Below, piece by piece: positions 32,027-44,449 of a stretch of DNA of 64,000 nt. The DNA comes from Bubalus kerabau (taxonomy: Eukaryota; Chordata; Mammalia; Artiodactyla; Bovidae), in assembly GCF_029407905.1 (NCBI RefSeq), contig NC_073627.1:162941697-163005696 (forward strand), written 5' to 3'. The position numbers and the translations under genes were made by a program. A model generated the notes under the pieces. The model was given only the letters and a program-made list of their open reading frames with translations. It was not told the DNA's origin and made no database searches. The first letter of the stretch is position 1, and the number at the start of each line of letters is the position of its first letter.

Positions 32027-32252
32027 TGCTGCATGCTAAGTTGCTTCAGTCATGTGTAACTCTTTGCAACCTTATGGCCCTTAGCCCACCAGGCTTCTTT
32101 GTTCATGGGCTTCGCCAGGCAAGAATACTGGAGTGGGTTGCCATGCTCTCTTCCAGAGGATCTTCTTGGCCCAGAGATGGAACCAGCATCTCTTAGGTCT
32201 CCTGCATTGACAGGGAGGGTTCTTTACCACTAGCACCACCTGAAAAGCCCTG
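32027..32252 (-). mobile_element. Bov-tA SINE
   Basis: Antisense copy from GCTGCATGCTAAGTTGCTTC to AGCACCACCTGAAAAGCCC. Confidence 0.9.
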
Positions 32253-32993
32253 TTAACCAAACAGCCTTTAAGCAAAGTTGCCCACAGTCTTTGCTCAAAA
32301 AACTTAAACTTTAAGCAAACCTGAAAAATGTCATGTCCATTTTATAAACTGAAGATAATAGGATTAAAGGCCAGAAATTTGTCCCCAGTAGTAAAGATAA
32401 GCAGGGTGCACACAGTCTCTCTGCCTGGATGTTAAACATTCACTCTATGGAATTTCATTAAATACATATAAACTTTTAAAGATTTTTTGACATCCCCCGA
32501 TAGTTTGAGTTGGACAAATAGAAAATACAAAACTCAGTTTTTGGAATAGATTTCCACAAGAACATGAAGTGACTTTTCACCCATCCCTTTCCTGGGTCCT
32601 GAGTCATCTTGGCCTGCTTTTTCTTGACTCCTCAGACTCAGGTTTTACCATGTCTCAGCACTTGACTGCTCTTCCTCTGGTTTCTTTTGTCTTTTCTGTC
32701 CCCTCGGGCACACCTCATGCTCTCCCTGCTGAATCACAGCAAAAGGCCTCTGGCTTTGACAGCTGTCTCTGTCCTCCATTATGCTACGGTCCCACAGGAG
32801 TCTGGAATCTTCCTGATGCAAACCACTTCCCAGGATTTCCACCCCTCCCTCCCTGGAGAGTGTCCAGACAATGTCTTATTAAGCTCTTGGTTTTTGCTCC
32901 ATCCTCTGAGTTGCTGAAACCATTTCCACACTAATGAGGATTTTAGTCTACCTATTAGCCTTGTTAAACAATCATGGATTATAGAGACATTTG
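32253..32993. other. No gene recognised
   Basis: A 121-codon plus-strand frame (32,569-32,934) has no domain or family signature; treated as chance. Confidence 0.4.
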
Positions 32994-33200
32994 GGCTTCC
33001 CCGCTGGCTCAGATAGTGAGGAATCTGCCTGCAATGCAGGAGACCTGGGTTCAATCCCTGTTGGGAAGATCCCCTGGAGAAGGGAATGGCAACCCATTCC
33101 AATGTTCTTGTCTGGAGAATCCCCTGGACAGAGGAGCCTGGCAAGCTACAGTTGGTGGGTTGCAAAGAGTTGGACACAACTGAGTGACTAAGACACATAT
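32994..33200 (+). mobile_element. Bov-tA SINE
   Basis: Sense copy from GGGCTTCCCCGCTGGCTCAG to CAACTGAGTGACTAAGACAC. Confidence 0.92.
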
Positions 33201-33559
33201 AGACATTTATGTGACAAAATGTTTTTGTAGTATTCTTCAAATGTCAAAAACCTCAAAATAATTAAAATGTTCCCAATGGGATTCTGGTTAAGTTACTGGT
33301 GTTAGACCCATACAGTATGTTAGGGAGTTATCAAAAGTAACATAGCAAAATAATTAATGAAATGAAAAAATGTTGGAAAAAAGTGTTTAAAATTGTTAAG
33401 AGGAAAAAACAAGATTATTAATAGTATTTACCTGTGGTGGTTTTAAGGCAGGTGCACAAATTCTTTGATCTTTTTCTTTCAAGATATATAGCTGAACATG
33501 TGGTGCAATTAGTGACTCATCTGTAATCATCAGGACATGGCAGAGGTGGCTATACATGA

Positions 33560-34738
33560 CCAGCTGCTAGAACTGGGCTCTCCCTTCCAGATCGAAGGGC
33601 CAGCAACAAGCCAGCACAGCAAACAGGTCCTCAGGACAGTGCGGTAACCGTCTTTTAGGGCCCGCTGCCATGTCAAAGGGGTCCATGTCCACGTAGGGCA
33701 TTTGGCCCTGAGTCAAAAGCTAGCTCCCACAGCATCACTCTGAAGGCCCACAGGTCACTGGCACTGGAGAACTCATTATTAACCAGACTTTCAAGAGCCA
33801 TCCACCAAATCCGCCTGTTTTCATTGTCCCCCAGGCAATGACATAGTCCACGGGGAACAAGTCTCTGCAGACGGCATTGTCTGCGATCTTAACTTGAAGT
33901 GTATCCTCAGCGATACAGGTCCTAACAGCCACATCTTGGTGGATGACTTCCCTACTGGACAGACAGCTCATTCCTCAGGCAATCTGAACAGTCATGTGAA
34001 CCAAGTCTTGTTGAGAAACCGCCTGTGGATTATGGGCCTCTACTAATTGGCACTGCCGGAAAATCAATCTAAGATTCCCCCAATTCATGTAAGCCAATAT
34101 CCCCATGGGCTTTTCTCCTTCTATACACACCCTGGTGATAGGAAGAAGATTTCTGTGATGAAGACCTCATAGCTTACAACTCTCAGTGAGCATCATTGTC
34201 ACCTGAATTTCAGAAGCTTGATCTTTAACTGTTTTTACAAATACTTGCTTTTCTTTATTTGGATGTTTTTCTTTTTTTCCTTTAGCCACAGACTATTGTT
34301 TGAATATTTGCAACTATTATTCTATACACTTTTAATTTCTTCCAAAACTCTATGCTCCATATTGCTAGGTCACTTCGCTCTCCATTTTATTCCACATTTC
34401 CATCAAGCAGTGTTTCCCCAATTCACAATCTGCCTGATTGTGCATTGTTGATGTTCAGTTGCAGTTGTGTCTGTCTCTTTGTGATGCCATGGACTGTAGG
34501 CCACCAGGCTCCTCTGTCCATGAGATTTCCCAGGCAAGAATACTGGAGTGGGCTGACATTCCTTCTCCATATTTGGATCTTTTTCATCTACTAAAACCCC
34601 ATGGAAAATATGCTCAAAAGTATCTTACTGAAGTTCATCTTTTAGAATTATCCTCTCCCTGGATATTGCAATACCCTTCACCTTAGCGTTGGCCTCCAAA
34701 AGAGTGACACTTCTCAGGTCATTCTTCTGTCTTTTGAA
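33560..34738 (-). pseudogene. RYK: RYK processed pseudogene, 5'-truncated
   Basis: Read on the minus strand it follows the kinase half of RYK, the Wnt co-receptor pseudokinase, without introns. In order: KNDLRSVTLLEANAKVK and AISRERI (34,735-34,630), HRNLLPIT, YMNWGNL, REVIHQD (catalytic loop), TLQVKIADNAVCRDLF (the RYK-specific DNA in place of DFG), NNEFSSASD and CPEDLFAV. Disabling changes: stops after LQ, after SCKL and in place of Cys before GMSCL, a frameshift after RDLFPVDY, and small deletions after PFDMAA and after KDGYR. A SINE-containing insertion splits it at 34,271-34,569. Similarity fades at about 33,560. The parent is multi-exon, so this is a retrocopy. Confidence 0.9.
34256..34584 (-). 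mobile_element. Bov-A insertion with 15-bp target-site duplication
   Basis: TATTTGGAT.TTTTT occurs at 34,256-34,270 and 34,570-34,584 with one mismatch and is RYK sequence duplicated on insertion. Between them are a minus-strand Bov-A piece (about 34,450-34,569), about 165 bp of non-SINE sequence and an A-rich end (GGAAAAAAAGAAAAA on the minus strand). The extra sequence looks like 3' flank carried along. Confidence 0.8.
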
Positions 34739-34839
34739 GACAGAACCCTTCTTGAGTGAAAATAAAAACAAAAAACCAAACTCTGTTGCTATGTCAGATA
34801 GGATATTATCAACATAGTTCAGAAGTGACAATGCAAAGC

Positions 34840-35330
34840 AATTTTTTCAACAAAAGCATGTTTATTATGCAATCTGAGACAAAGTGCAATCAGGAGGGAG
34901 CCTGATTATACTTTAAAAGAAAATGCACTCAGGAATGAGTCTGGAAACAGAAGCAGCTTTGGTATTTGTTGGACTGTCATCCTCAGCCACTTTTGCCAAA
35001 ACACGCAGAATGAATGGGTCTGGTGCCCTGTGTGCTGGGCTGCAGGCCCAATTTCTTAACTCAGGGCAGATTAACTGGGCCAACCACCCCTGTGCTCAGT
35101 GGGCAAAGCTGATCGCTCTCCTGTCCTCGTGGGGCCAGCGGGAGGGACTGACTGAAGACAAAGCGCCGTGGGTTACACTTCAGAGGGGTGTGCTGCAGGA
35201 GGAGGGTGCCGGTTTTACTGATTGCAGCCCCATCCACTTCTTCCATCTTCCTGGCTTCCTCCAGTTCTCCTGGATTTCACACCAATTAACCTCAACTTTG
35301 GCCCCTTACCTAGATTTCTCAAGAATTTGA
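34840..35330 (-). other. Possible 3' end of an unidentified minus-strand transcript
   Basis: On the minus strand a 61-codon frame starting MEEVDGAAISKTGTLLLQ (35,246-35,061) is followed by about 200 bp ending CATAATAAACATGC and an A run. This resembles a last exon or retrocopy 3' end with an AATAAA signal. I do not recognise the protein. Confidence 0.25.
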
Positions 35331-35351
35331 TCTGGCTATAAATAGGAGGAG

Positions 35352-35371
35352 GAAATAAATAAATAAATAAG
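35352..35371. repeat. (AAAT)n microsatellite
   Basis: Short AAATAAATAAATAAATAA run. Confidence 0.8.
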
Positions 35372-35784
35372 AAAACCTTTGTGCTGTGCTCAAAGACTCT
35401 GCATAACCATCCTGCTTTTAAAAAACAGAGTATAGCACCAGAACACTACATCTTATTCCCTTTCATTTCCTTTTATAATAGTTGAAAATAACATGAGGTG
35501 CTTTGGCCAAAAGTCAAGCTTGTTCTAGACCCGTGACTACCCTATAAAGCCACAATTACACAAAGGCTCTGCAGAGCTCCACCTTCTCACCCCACAAAAC
35601 AAACCCCAGTTCCTAGCTAGAGACCTAGGCCAGGATGCATTTCTTGGTCAGCCTGCTCTCTTACCTTCTAAGCAAAAGCAGGAAATCTGGAAATGAGTTT
35701 TCTAAAATAAAGCAAGGCACGTTCAGGAGATGGTTAAAATGGCAATAATTTCATACTAATTATTTTTCTAGATCATTTGAGGTG

Positions 35785-36060
35785 CTGGAGAAGACTCATG
35801 AGAGTCCTTTGGACAACAAGCATTTTGGCCAACTGATGGGAAGAACTGACTCATTGGAAAAGACCCTGATACTGGGAAAGATTGAGGGCAGGAGGAGAAG
35901 GGAGTGACAGAGCATGAGATGCTTGGATGGCATCACTGACTCAGTGGACATGAGTTTGAGCAGACTCTGAGAGATAGTAAAGGACAGGGAAGCCTGGCAT
36001 GCTGCGGTGCCTGGGGTAACAGAGTCGGACACAACTGAGTGACGGAACAACAGCAACAAA
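35785..36060 (+). mobile_element. BovB LINE 3' fragment
   Basis: Sense BovB end: GGAAAAGACCCTGATACTGG, GAGGGCAGGAGGAGAAGG, GGCATCACTGACTCAGTGGA, then AACTGAGTGACGGAACAACA. Confidence 0.88.
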
Positions 36061-36199
36061 TGAGGATTAAAGGCATGGACATTGGATGCTCAGTGTATGG
36101 GACCATTGAATAAATTCACTCTGTTACTGTTGAATCACTGTGATTACTGCAAATGTAGAAACTGGCTGGAATTCCCCTTTCAAAAAAAAATTTTTTTTT

Positions 36200-36475
36200 T
36201 TTTAGGACTTCCATGTTGGGCCTGTGGTTAAGCATCCACCTGCCAATGCAGGGGAGACAGGTTCCGTCCTTGGTCCAGGGATATCCCACATGCCATGGGG
36301 CAACTAAGCCGGTGTGCCATAACTACTGAAGCCCACACGCTCTGCAGCCCATGCTCCAAAACAAGAGAATCCACATCAATGAGAAGCCCATGCATTATAT
36401 CTAGAGAAAGCCTGAGCATAGCAATAAGATCCAGTGCAGCCAAAAATAAATAAATACGTGAAAAAAATAAAAAAA
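36200..36475 (+). mobile_element. CHR-type SINE
   Basis: Sense copy: GGACTTCCATGTTGGGCCTG head, GCCACACGCTCTGCAGCCC-type body and an AAAATAAATAAATACGTGAA tail. Confidence 0.85.
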
Positions 36476-36744
36476 GATTAGTTAATGTTTTAAAAAAAAT
36501 TAGCATTGTTCAAGGAAATGCTTGCTTACAAGCATTTGGTTTGCTGGGAGAAATAATTACACTAAAGTAAATTTAATCATATTAAAAAGACCTCTCTTAT
36601 AAACAGGGTCAAACATTGTATATTTTAAAATAATATTTATTATATGTTTTGTTAGACATATTTGCTGCAGAAGATTAAAATGATACATATATATAGAACC
36701 CTCACTGTTTTTCCATCATCTAGATATAGCACACTCAGCACATT

Positions 36745-38530
36745 CAGTTGAGTTCAGTTCAGTTCAGCCACTCAGTCATGTCCGACTCTTTGCGACCCCA
36801 TGAATCGCAGCACGCCAGATCTCCCTGTCCATCACCAACTCCGCGAGTTCACCCAAACTCATGTCCATCGAGTCCGTGATGCCATCCAGCCATCTCATCC
36901 TCTGTCGTCCCCTTCTCCTCTTGCCCCAATTCCTCCCAGCCTCAGAGTCTTTTACAGTGGGTCAACTCTTCGCATGAGGTGGCCAAAATATTGGAGTTTC
37001 AGCTTCAGCATCAGTCCCTCCAATGAACACCCAGGACTGACCTCCTTTAGGATGGATCTCCTTGAAGCCCAAGGGACTCTCAAGAGTCTTCTCCAACACC
37101 ACAGTTCAAAAGCATCAATTCTTCAGCGCTCAGCTTTCTTCACAGTCCAATTCTCACATCCATACATGACCACTAAAAAAACCATAGCCTTGACTAGATG
37201 GACCTTTGTTGGCAAAGTAATGTCTCTGCTTTTCAATATGCTATCTAGGTTGGTCATAACTTAGCTTCCAAGGAGTAAGCGTCTTTTAATTTCATGGCTT
37301 CAATCACCATCTGCAGTGATTTTGGAGCCCCCAAAAATAAAGTCTGACACTGTTTCCACTGTTTCCCCATCTATCTGCCATGAAGTGATGGGACCGGATG
37401 CCATGATCTTCGTTTTCTGAATGTTGAGCTTTAAGCCAACTTTTTCACTCTCCTCTTTCACTTTCATCAAGAGGCTTTTTAGTTCCTCTGCTCTTTCTGC
37501 CATAAGGGTGGTGTCATCTATATATCTGAGGTTATTCATATTTCTCGCGCCAATCTTGATTCCAGCTTGTGCTTCTTCCAGCCCAGCTTTTCTCATGATG
37601 TACTCTGCATAGAAGTTAAATAAGCAGGGTGACAATATACAGCCTCGACGTATTCCTTTTCCTATTTAGAACCAGTCTGTTGTTCCATGTCCAGCTGTAA
37701 CTGTTGCTTCCTGACCTGCATATAGGTTTCTCAAGAGGCAGATCAGGTGGTCTGGTATTCCCATATCTTTCAGAATTTTCCACAGTTTATCATGGTCCAC
37801 ACAGCCAAAGGCTTTGGCATAGTCAATGAAGCAGAAATAGATGTTTTTCTGGAACTCTCTTGCTTTTTTGATGATCCAGCGGATGTTGACAATTTGATCT
37901 CTGGTTCCTCTGCTTTTTCTAAAACCAGCTTGAACATCTGGAAATTCACGGTTCATGTACTGCTGAAGCCTGGCTTGGAGAATTTTGAGCATTACTTTAC
38001 TAGCATGTGAGATGAATGCAATTGTGCGGTAGTTTGAGCATTCTTTGGCATTGCCTTTCTTTGGGATTGGAATGAAAACTGACCTTTTCCAGTCCTGTGG
38101 CCACTGCTGAGTTTTCCAAATTTGCTGGCATATTGAGTGCAGCACTTTCACAGCATCATCTTTCAGGATTTGAAATAGCTCAACTGGAATTCCATCACCT
38201 CCACTAGCTTTGTTCATAGTGATGCTTTCTAAGGCCCACTTGACTTCACATTCCAGGATGTCTGGCTCTAGTGAATGATCACACCATTGTGATTATCTGA
38301 GTCGTGAAGCTCTTTTTTGTACAGTTCTTCTGTGTGTTCTTGCCACCTCTTCTTAATATCTTCTGCTTCTGTTAGGTCCATGCCATTTCTGTCCTTTATC
38401 GAGCCCATTTTGCATGAAATATTCCCTTGGGATCTCTAATTTTCTTGAAGAGACCTCTAGTCTTTCCCATTCTATTGTTTTCCTCTATTTCTTTGCATTG
38501 ATCGCTGAGGAAGGCTTTAGTCAAAGAAGA
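36745..38530 (-). mobile_element. BovB LINE, 5'-truncated, largest copy in the window
   Basis: Antisense, about 1.8 kb. From its 5' side it encodes a GDGIPVELFQILKDDAVKVL segment, PIPKKGNAKECSNYRTIAF, AGFRKSRGTRDQIVNIRW, FIDYAKAFGCVDHDKLW (RT motif A), SPCLFNFYAEYIM, LRYIDDTTLM (motif C) and the C-terminal GESWT-type region. A frame break between about 37,666 and 37,635, and more breaks further down, make it inactive. The 3' end is the (AGTTC)n-like GAGTTCAGTTCAGTTCAG at 36,745-36,770. It ends about 100 bp from the OR pseudogene stop codon. Confidence 0.93.
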
Positions 38531-38630
38531 GACTTAGAAAATTACATATCACATTTAAAAATGAGTGTCTACCCCAATTATCTCCTGATATATATAAAAA
38601 GCACTAAATATCCCTTAATATTTACAGATA

Positions 38631-39586
38631 TTATTTGCTACTAGAGACTGAAAGAGCACAGAGAGAGTTCTTAACCAGCAATTTTTTCACAGCCACTTTC
38701 ACTTCTCTGTTTCGTAAACTATAAATGATAGAATCCAACATGCGGGTTAAGCCAGCATATACCAAGGCTATAAATTTATCTATTTCCTGTGAATCTATAT
38801 TTGACGGCTTCAGGTACATGGAGAGAGCTGTCCCATAGAATAAAACCTACACTCAGGTGGGCTGAACATGTTGAAAAAGCTTTATTTCGACCATCCAATG
38901 AGCTGATTCTTAGGATGCTAGAGAGGATGAATGCATAAGAAATACAAATGAGGAGCACTGGCATAGGAAGAAGAAGTACACTGATCACCAGCATGATTAA
39001 ATGAACCTTGGAAGTGTCTACACAAGCCAGTTTCAGGACGGCCAGAATCTCACAAGTGAAATGATCGATGACACCACTTCCACACAGTGATGGCTGCAAC
39101 AGACACAGTTCCCACCAGGGCAGTGAAGGAGCCTGTCACCCATGAGCCAGCTGCAATCGGAACACAAATCTTCTTGTTCATGATGACGGGGTATCTCAGG
39201 GGCTTGCAGATGGCTACATATCGGTCATACGCCATCACAGACAGGGGCACACACTCAGTGGAGCCCATGGCCAGAGAGAAGTACATCTGAGCAGCACACC
39301 CTGAGAATGAGATGGTGTTTTTCTCTGAAATAAAATTTGCCAGGATTGGAGTCAGGGCAGAAGAAGTATACCAGATGTGCAGACATGACAGGTTGCTGAG
39401 GAAGAAGTACATGGGTGTGTGTAGGTGAGAATCCAGGACACTAACCGAGATCAGAATAATATTGCCCAGTAACGTGATCAAGTACATCAGCAGGCACAGC
39501 ACAAATATGGTGATTTCAACTTTGGGATAGTGAGTAAATCCCAGAAAAATAAAATTAGAAATGACTGTTGCATTTGTCTTATCCAT
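38631..39586 (-). pseudogene. OR13F1: Olfactory receptor pseudogene, OR13F1-like
   Basis: A class II odorant receptor, single coding exon, 39,586 to the TAA at 38,631-38,633. Visible: FLGFTHYPKVE, LMYLITLLGNIIL (TM1), LHTPMYFFLSNLSCL (TM2), SGCAAQMYFSLAMGSTEC (TM3), MAYDRYVAICKPLRYPVIMN, HFTCEILAVLKLACVDTS, SYAFILSSILRI, KAFSTCSAHLS and SLRNREVKVAVKKLL. Closest to human OR13F1 in my reading. Two single-base frameshifts, near 39,095-39,110 (before PSLCGSG) and near 38,840-38,860 (after SAHLSVG), and the change of the TM7 PMLNPIIYS motif to RMLDSIIYS mark it as non-functional. Confidence 0.9.
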
Positions 39587-39589
39587 TTT

Positions 39590-40660
39590 ATTCTTCTTTG
39601 TTCATCTGTATTAGTGAATAGAAGTATACATGGCCTATGTTTAAAATTTACACTCTACCAACTTTTCAAGGAGTTTTTGTTGGAGGAACTTTAAAGGGAG
39701 CGTTGCCTTCCAATATTACTAGCAATATTCACTCATTCATCCAACATATACTGAATATACTCTAAGGCACTGAGAATCTAGAGTGAGGTTATAAAAGTTC
39801 TTCTCTCAGGCAAATCAAAATCAAATAAAAGACACACTCAAGTAAATTAAAAGTTACAATAACATGGTATACATATGCCCCAAGATACTAGGCAAACACA
39901 GAGACAAATGCTAACCTATGTCAGGGGCATTGCTTAGTAAGATATTTTGAGATTTGTTTTAATCAAAATATGAACTGGCCTAGGTCAAGTTAAAGATCAG
40001 AAGAAGTTTCTGGGCAAAGAAACATTTTTTTGTGGTTGTAAAAGTTGAAACAGGAAAGGTTTTGGTTGCACCCCCAAAAGTTTCAAATTATGTGGAAAAA
40101 AAAAAAAAAACAGATGGAAATGCCACACACTAAGGAATATAAACAGGAGATCAGCAAGAGTCCACTCACTCTAACACTATGTGATATCTGTCTTCAAGAA
40201 GGCATTTGTGACTATGGAATAATCTTGAACCCATCCTTTATTACAAAGGTACGTAATTCATAATGTGAAGCAAATTATTTACAATATATGTCACATCTGA
40301 TTACATATGGAAGTATGTTTGAAAACCACTGTCTTTCAAAATAGAGTTCAAACAAATTCAGTCACAAATTACACAAGCCTCACATTCTCATCATTGCCTA
40401 CCTCTCTGATCTCATCTTCCAACACTCTAATTCTACCTTCTGGTCTAAAACAACCACTCTGTGGGTCCACATTCTTAGCATGCAAATTTATTTTTTATAT
40501 ATTTTAATATGCAATTATCTACCTGAAGTACCTTTCCTTCCCGGCTCTAATCTTAACTTTCTTGAATATTTCAATTAGTTATCAAAACTGTATGCCATAA
40601 ATCATAAGCAGAGCTTCATTCTTCGTACACAGTTATGTTGTTCAAGTATATCACACTGAC
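39590..40660. other. No gene recognised
   Basis: AT-rich flank of the OR pseudogene with an oligo-A run at about 40,097-40,110. Confidence 0.4.
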
Positions 40661-40664
40661 TACA

Positions 40665-40792
40665 ATGGCACCCCACTCCAGTACTCTTGTCTGGAGAGTC
40701 CCAGGGACGGGGGGTCTTGGTGGGCTGCAGTCTCTGGGGTCGCACAGAGTCGGACACGACTGAAGTGACTTAGCAGCAGCAGCAGCAGCATA
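40665..40792 (+). mobile_element. Bov-A2 SINE, one monomer with tail
   Basis: CAATGGCACCCCACTCCAGT to GACTTAGCAGCAGCAGCAGC. Confidence 0.9.
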
Positions 40793-41194
40793 CCCAGATA
40801 TGCAAATCCCTATTGCCACTGCAGTGGACCCTGAGCTTGTGAAGACATTGTTCCTCACAACACTAGCAAAGTACTGTCATGTTTAAGAGTTTTAATTACA
40901 CATGGCTGCTTTGAACATGGCAAGTTTTTGATATGTGTTAAGATAAATGCATTTCACTTTGGTTCTCTGTGTCAACATAAAAGCCTGAAGACCTCTGACT
41001 TGTTATATACATCTACAAATTTCTCTGATCTTAAAGTAACCAGTTGAATTAAGAAACAAAAAGATTAGCTCTTAGTGTTAAGTATTTGATATTCGGTGAG
41101 ATGTGAAAAAGACAATGATCACTTGTGCTCTTAGAAGACGAAGAAAAACTTTCCAAAATGTCATCTTCTGTAAGGAATTAGAGCACTATCAGAG

Positions 41195-41275
41195 TGTGAG
41201 ATTTTAGGCTCTGAAACCAACCATGCTATTTACTGGCATGCAAAATTTAGCAAATCACTTGACCTCTTTGAAACG
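41195..41275 (+). mobile_element. Probable MIR fragment
   Basis: TAGGCTCTGAAACCAACCAT...GCAAATCACTTGACCTCTTTG fits the MIR core; the Bov-tA that follows may have landed in it. Confidence 0.4.
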
Positions 41276-41282
41276 TGATTTT

Positions 41283-41480
41283 ACCGGCTCTCTGGTGGCT
41301 CAGCAGTAAAGAATCTGCAAGCGATGCAAGAGACACAAGTTTGATTCATGGGAGAAGAAGAAAGCCTGGAGGAGTGTATGGCAACCCCCACCAGTATGCT
41401 TGTCAAGAAAATGCCATGGACAGAGGAGCCTCACGGGCTAAGATCTATGGGGTCACAAAGAGTTGGACACAACTGAAGGG
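41283..41480 (+). mobile_element. Bov-tA SINE, diverged
   Basis: CGGCTCTCTGGTGGCTCAGC head, body with AGGAGCCTCACGGGCTAAGA, ending ACACAACTGAAGGG. Confidence 0.85.
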
Positions 41481-42214
41481 TAATAGCTTCTATCTTGTGC
41501 AGATTTGCAAGATCTAGATTAACTTCTTTGACTTCTCCCTCCATTACCCCAATTCCATGATCGCTTTAATGTTTCTCAGAATCACAATAGTGGTTTATGA
41601 TTTCATGTTCTCCCTGCTCTCCTGAAGCATAATTGCCTCTATGCTGCTGCAGTGCTGGCCCACACTGGCTCAGATTTGTAAAACATAGCACATTTTTCAA
41701 AATTTATTAACATTTCAACCTCCAATCCATGTATGAAAATGAAACACTTTACCAATCATTTCCAGAAAGGCAAAAGTTAGACACGTCTGGTCTCTAATAT
41801 CCACTTTAGATATTAGTGGATATCTAACATACCTCAGAATATACCTCCACTCCACTGAGGGTTTCTCCATTGGGTTTTCCCCACCCAGCACTCAGTTTTC
41901 TTTTTCTGGCTCTGGGCCCTCGTGTTCCCTCTCCCTTCACCTGCTCTTCTGTCTACTTTTCGAAACAAAACAATGAAGTCTTCTCCTTTTCTCATCCAGA
42001 TGGAGTCCCACTCATTCCCTCATTCTTATCTGAGATCTTTGTCAGGGTCTCACCTACTCCAAGTCACTTCATATTTTCTCTTTCTCTAAAATGATTTCTG
42101 ATTACAATGCTAAGATAATTAAACTTTTTTTCAACAAATCCCTCTCTTTCTTTCTAAATGTCAGAGCCAGAATAGACTCTAAACTCCTAACCCAACCTTC
42201 TCATTTTAAAATTG

Positions 42215-42372
42215 ACAGATAATTCAGGGAACTATAATATATGTAAATCCTATAATAAACCATAATGAAAAAGAATATGTGGATATATTTGACTGAATCA
42301 CTTTGCCATACACTAGACACTGACACATATTGTAAATCAACTATACATCAATAAAAAATTTTAAATGCAAAA
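42215..42372 (+). mobile_element. L1 3' end
   Basis: TATAATAAACCATAATGAAA, TGACTGAATCACTTTGCCAT and GTAAATCAACTATACATCAA match the typical mammalian L1 3' terminus. Confidence 0.8.
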
Positions 42373-44449
42373 AAATAGTTGACATATACTTGAGGGAGTT
42401 CAATGACTTGTCTAGGCAAATGAGAAACTCGGGAACACACATAGTCAAAAGTTTTATCCCACCTTCAAAACTCATTTCTTCATCTCAATATTTTTCCTAC
42501 CAACTAGTGTTTCTTTTAAAAGTAAATATCTTTATTCTGGTTTCCTGCCATAGATAAGACCTATTAATAAATTTTGTAAATCTGAGATTACAGAAGGAGA
42601 TGGCAAATGCCTGTTCCCATTTACCTCAGCACACAGAATGCACATCTTCACTTTTGGTCAGTGTGCTTCAATATTTAAAGGTGATCTTCAGCAAAGTCTT
42701 TCTTGAGATTTATGTAGTGCTCAAAAGAGTAAAAGATTCTAAAACTTGCAATTTTGATAGTATTCTATGAAAACTGTATTAAAGCAGGTTGTGCAGAGGT
42801 ATTTTTACTCAGAAGATTGCACTAGAAAAGGACATGGATGTTCCTAGTTTGCAAAAAAAATCAACCCAAATCTTGCCTGACTCACTGTGTCAGCATACAT
42901 AGCTCATGTTAATTAAAAACTGTTTAATAATTTCTTAAGATAAATAATGATATGAAGATTTGTTCTGCCGAAATCATACCCTATGATTTTCTCCAAAAAT
43001 CTTCCAAAGGGCAATCCCTAGAACTTCACTACTGAAGTCTCCTACTGCTTTTAGGGACCTTCCAACTCCCTTAACAATTTAACTTTGTCATTCTGAAACC
43101 TAAAGAAGTTAAGAAAGTTTCCATTTCTCCTGGGTGTAATTCTCCAAGTTCAATTAAGAAATTCAGGCTAAAAAAAAACAATAGTAAAATTTTTGTGATT
43201 ATTTCAAGGCACTTGGCTAAGTAAAAGGCCTGATTCTTGAGAAATATCTGTGCAAGCAGAACTAGAGGGCACTATTTGCCTATTCCATTCCTCTGCCGAT
43301 GGCCCTTGAACTATATAGCAAACATTCCAATTAATAGAACTGTAGAGATGCCATCCCAAATAGCCTCTGAGCTTGTAATGTGACCCATTCATTTTCAGCA
43401 ATCTCTACAATTATCTCAGTTATCAGAGTAATAGAAGATAAAACATTCTTATTCCACTTTTAAATGGCCACAAGGTGAGATTTTGGCTCTAGATTGTTTT
43501 CTTGGGCTCTACTTCTTTGAGGAAAAATGTCTATTATTTACTTTGAATGAATTTTATATTTATTTGTATTATTGGTTTTCTAAAATTTTACAAAGAGATT
43601 CTTAAATGTGGCTTTCTTTTTATTTACCCTTCTTAACATTATAGATCTTCTTGAGTTTAAGGCTTGATGTCTTCCATAAGTTTGAGAAAATCATTCAGTA
43701 TTAGCCAATTTCTTTTCTACCCCATTTCCCCTTTTTCCTCTCCCCCTCAGTGTTCAGCTATACATACTAGTCTTTTCCAACATGACCCATACAAGCTCTT
43801 ACAGTCCTTTCTGTATTTTCCATTCTTTTTTTCTCCATACATCAGTCTGGATATTTCTACTGATTAACCTTTCAATTTGCTAAGCCTTTCTTCAACTTTG
43901 TCTAAGTTGTGGTAAATCCATCTCTAGTTCCTCATTCTGGCTGTATTTTTCAGCTCCATAATATCTACTTGATGTTTTAATATAATATCAAATGCTCTAG
44001 TGAACTCGTCATCTTGTAATGTATGTAAAGGTACATGTTAACACTGGTTATTTTCAAATAGGTCTGGTAATTTCTATATTTGGATCATCCTGAGAGACTT
44101 TCAATCATCTGTTTTCATCTTTTGATCGTTTATCTTACCAGTTATCACACATAAAAAACATATAATCTCTGGATGATGTTTAATTTATACAAAGAGAATT
44201 TCCTTTATCCTTTGATACAAGCCTAGATTGAGAAAGACTGCTTTAATCCAAAGAGTCACTGAGACAAGGTAGAGATGGATTTCAGGTTTTGTAGAACTTG
44301 GCCAAAAATCTGTTTCACCTCCTACTTTAGATTTATCCCTCTAGGTTCCAAACTGAGAACTTGGAGTTTGTACAAGGGAGATTTCCCTTTCAAGAGTCAA
44401 TGGACTTCAATTTTTATCTCATACCCACTGTGGGACTGATAAAACCTAA
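42373..44449. other. About 2 kb with no gene recognised
   Basis: AT-rich; the part from about 43,880 (AGCTCCATAATATCTACTTG) resembles antisense L1 but I could not fix its limits. Confidence 0.4.

Noticed and set aside
32569..32934. A 121-codon plus-strand frame
   Set aside because: No homology, no splice context and no conserved motif that I can see.
36745..38530. Reverse-transcriptase ORF as a possible domesticated gene or retron-like system
   Set aside because: It is a 5'-truncated BovB LINE with frame breaks and the usual 3' end; several sister fragments occur in the window.
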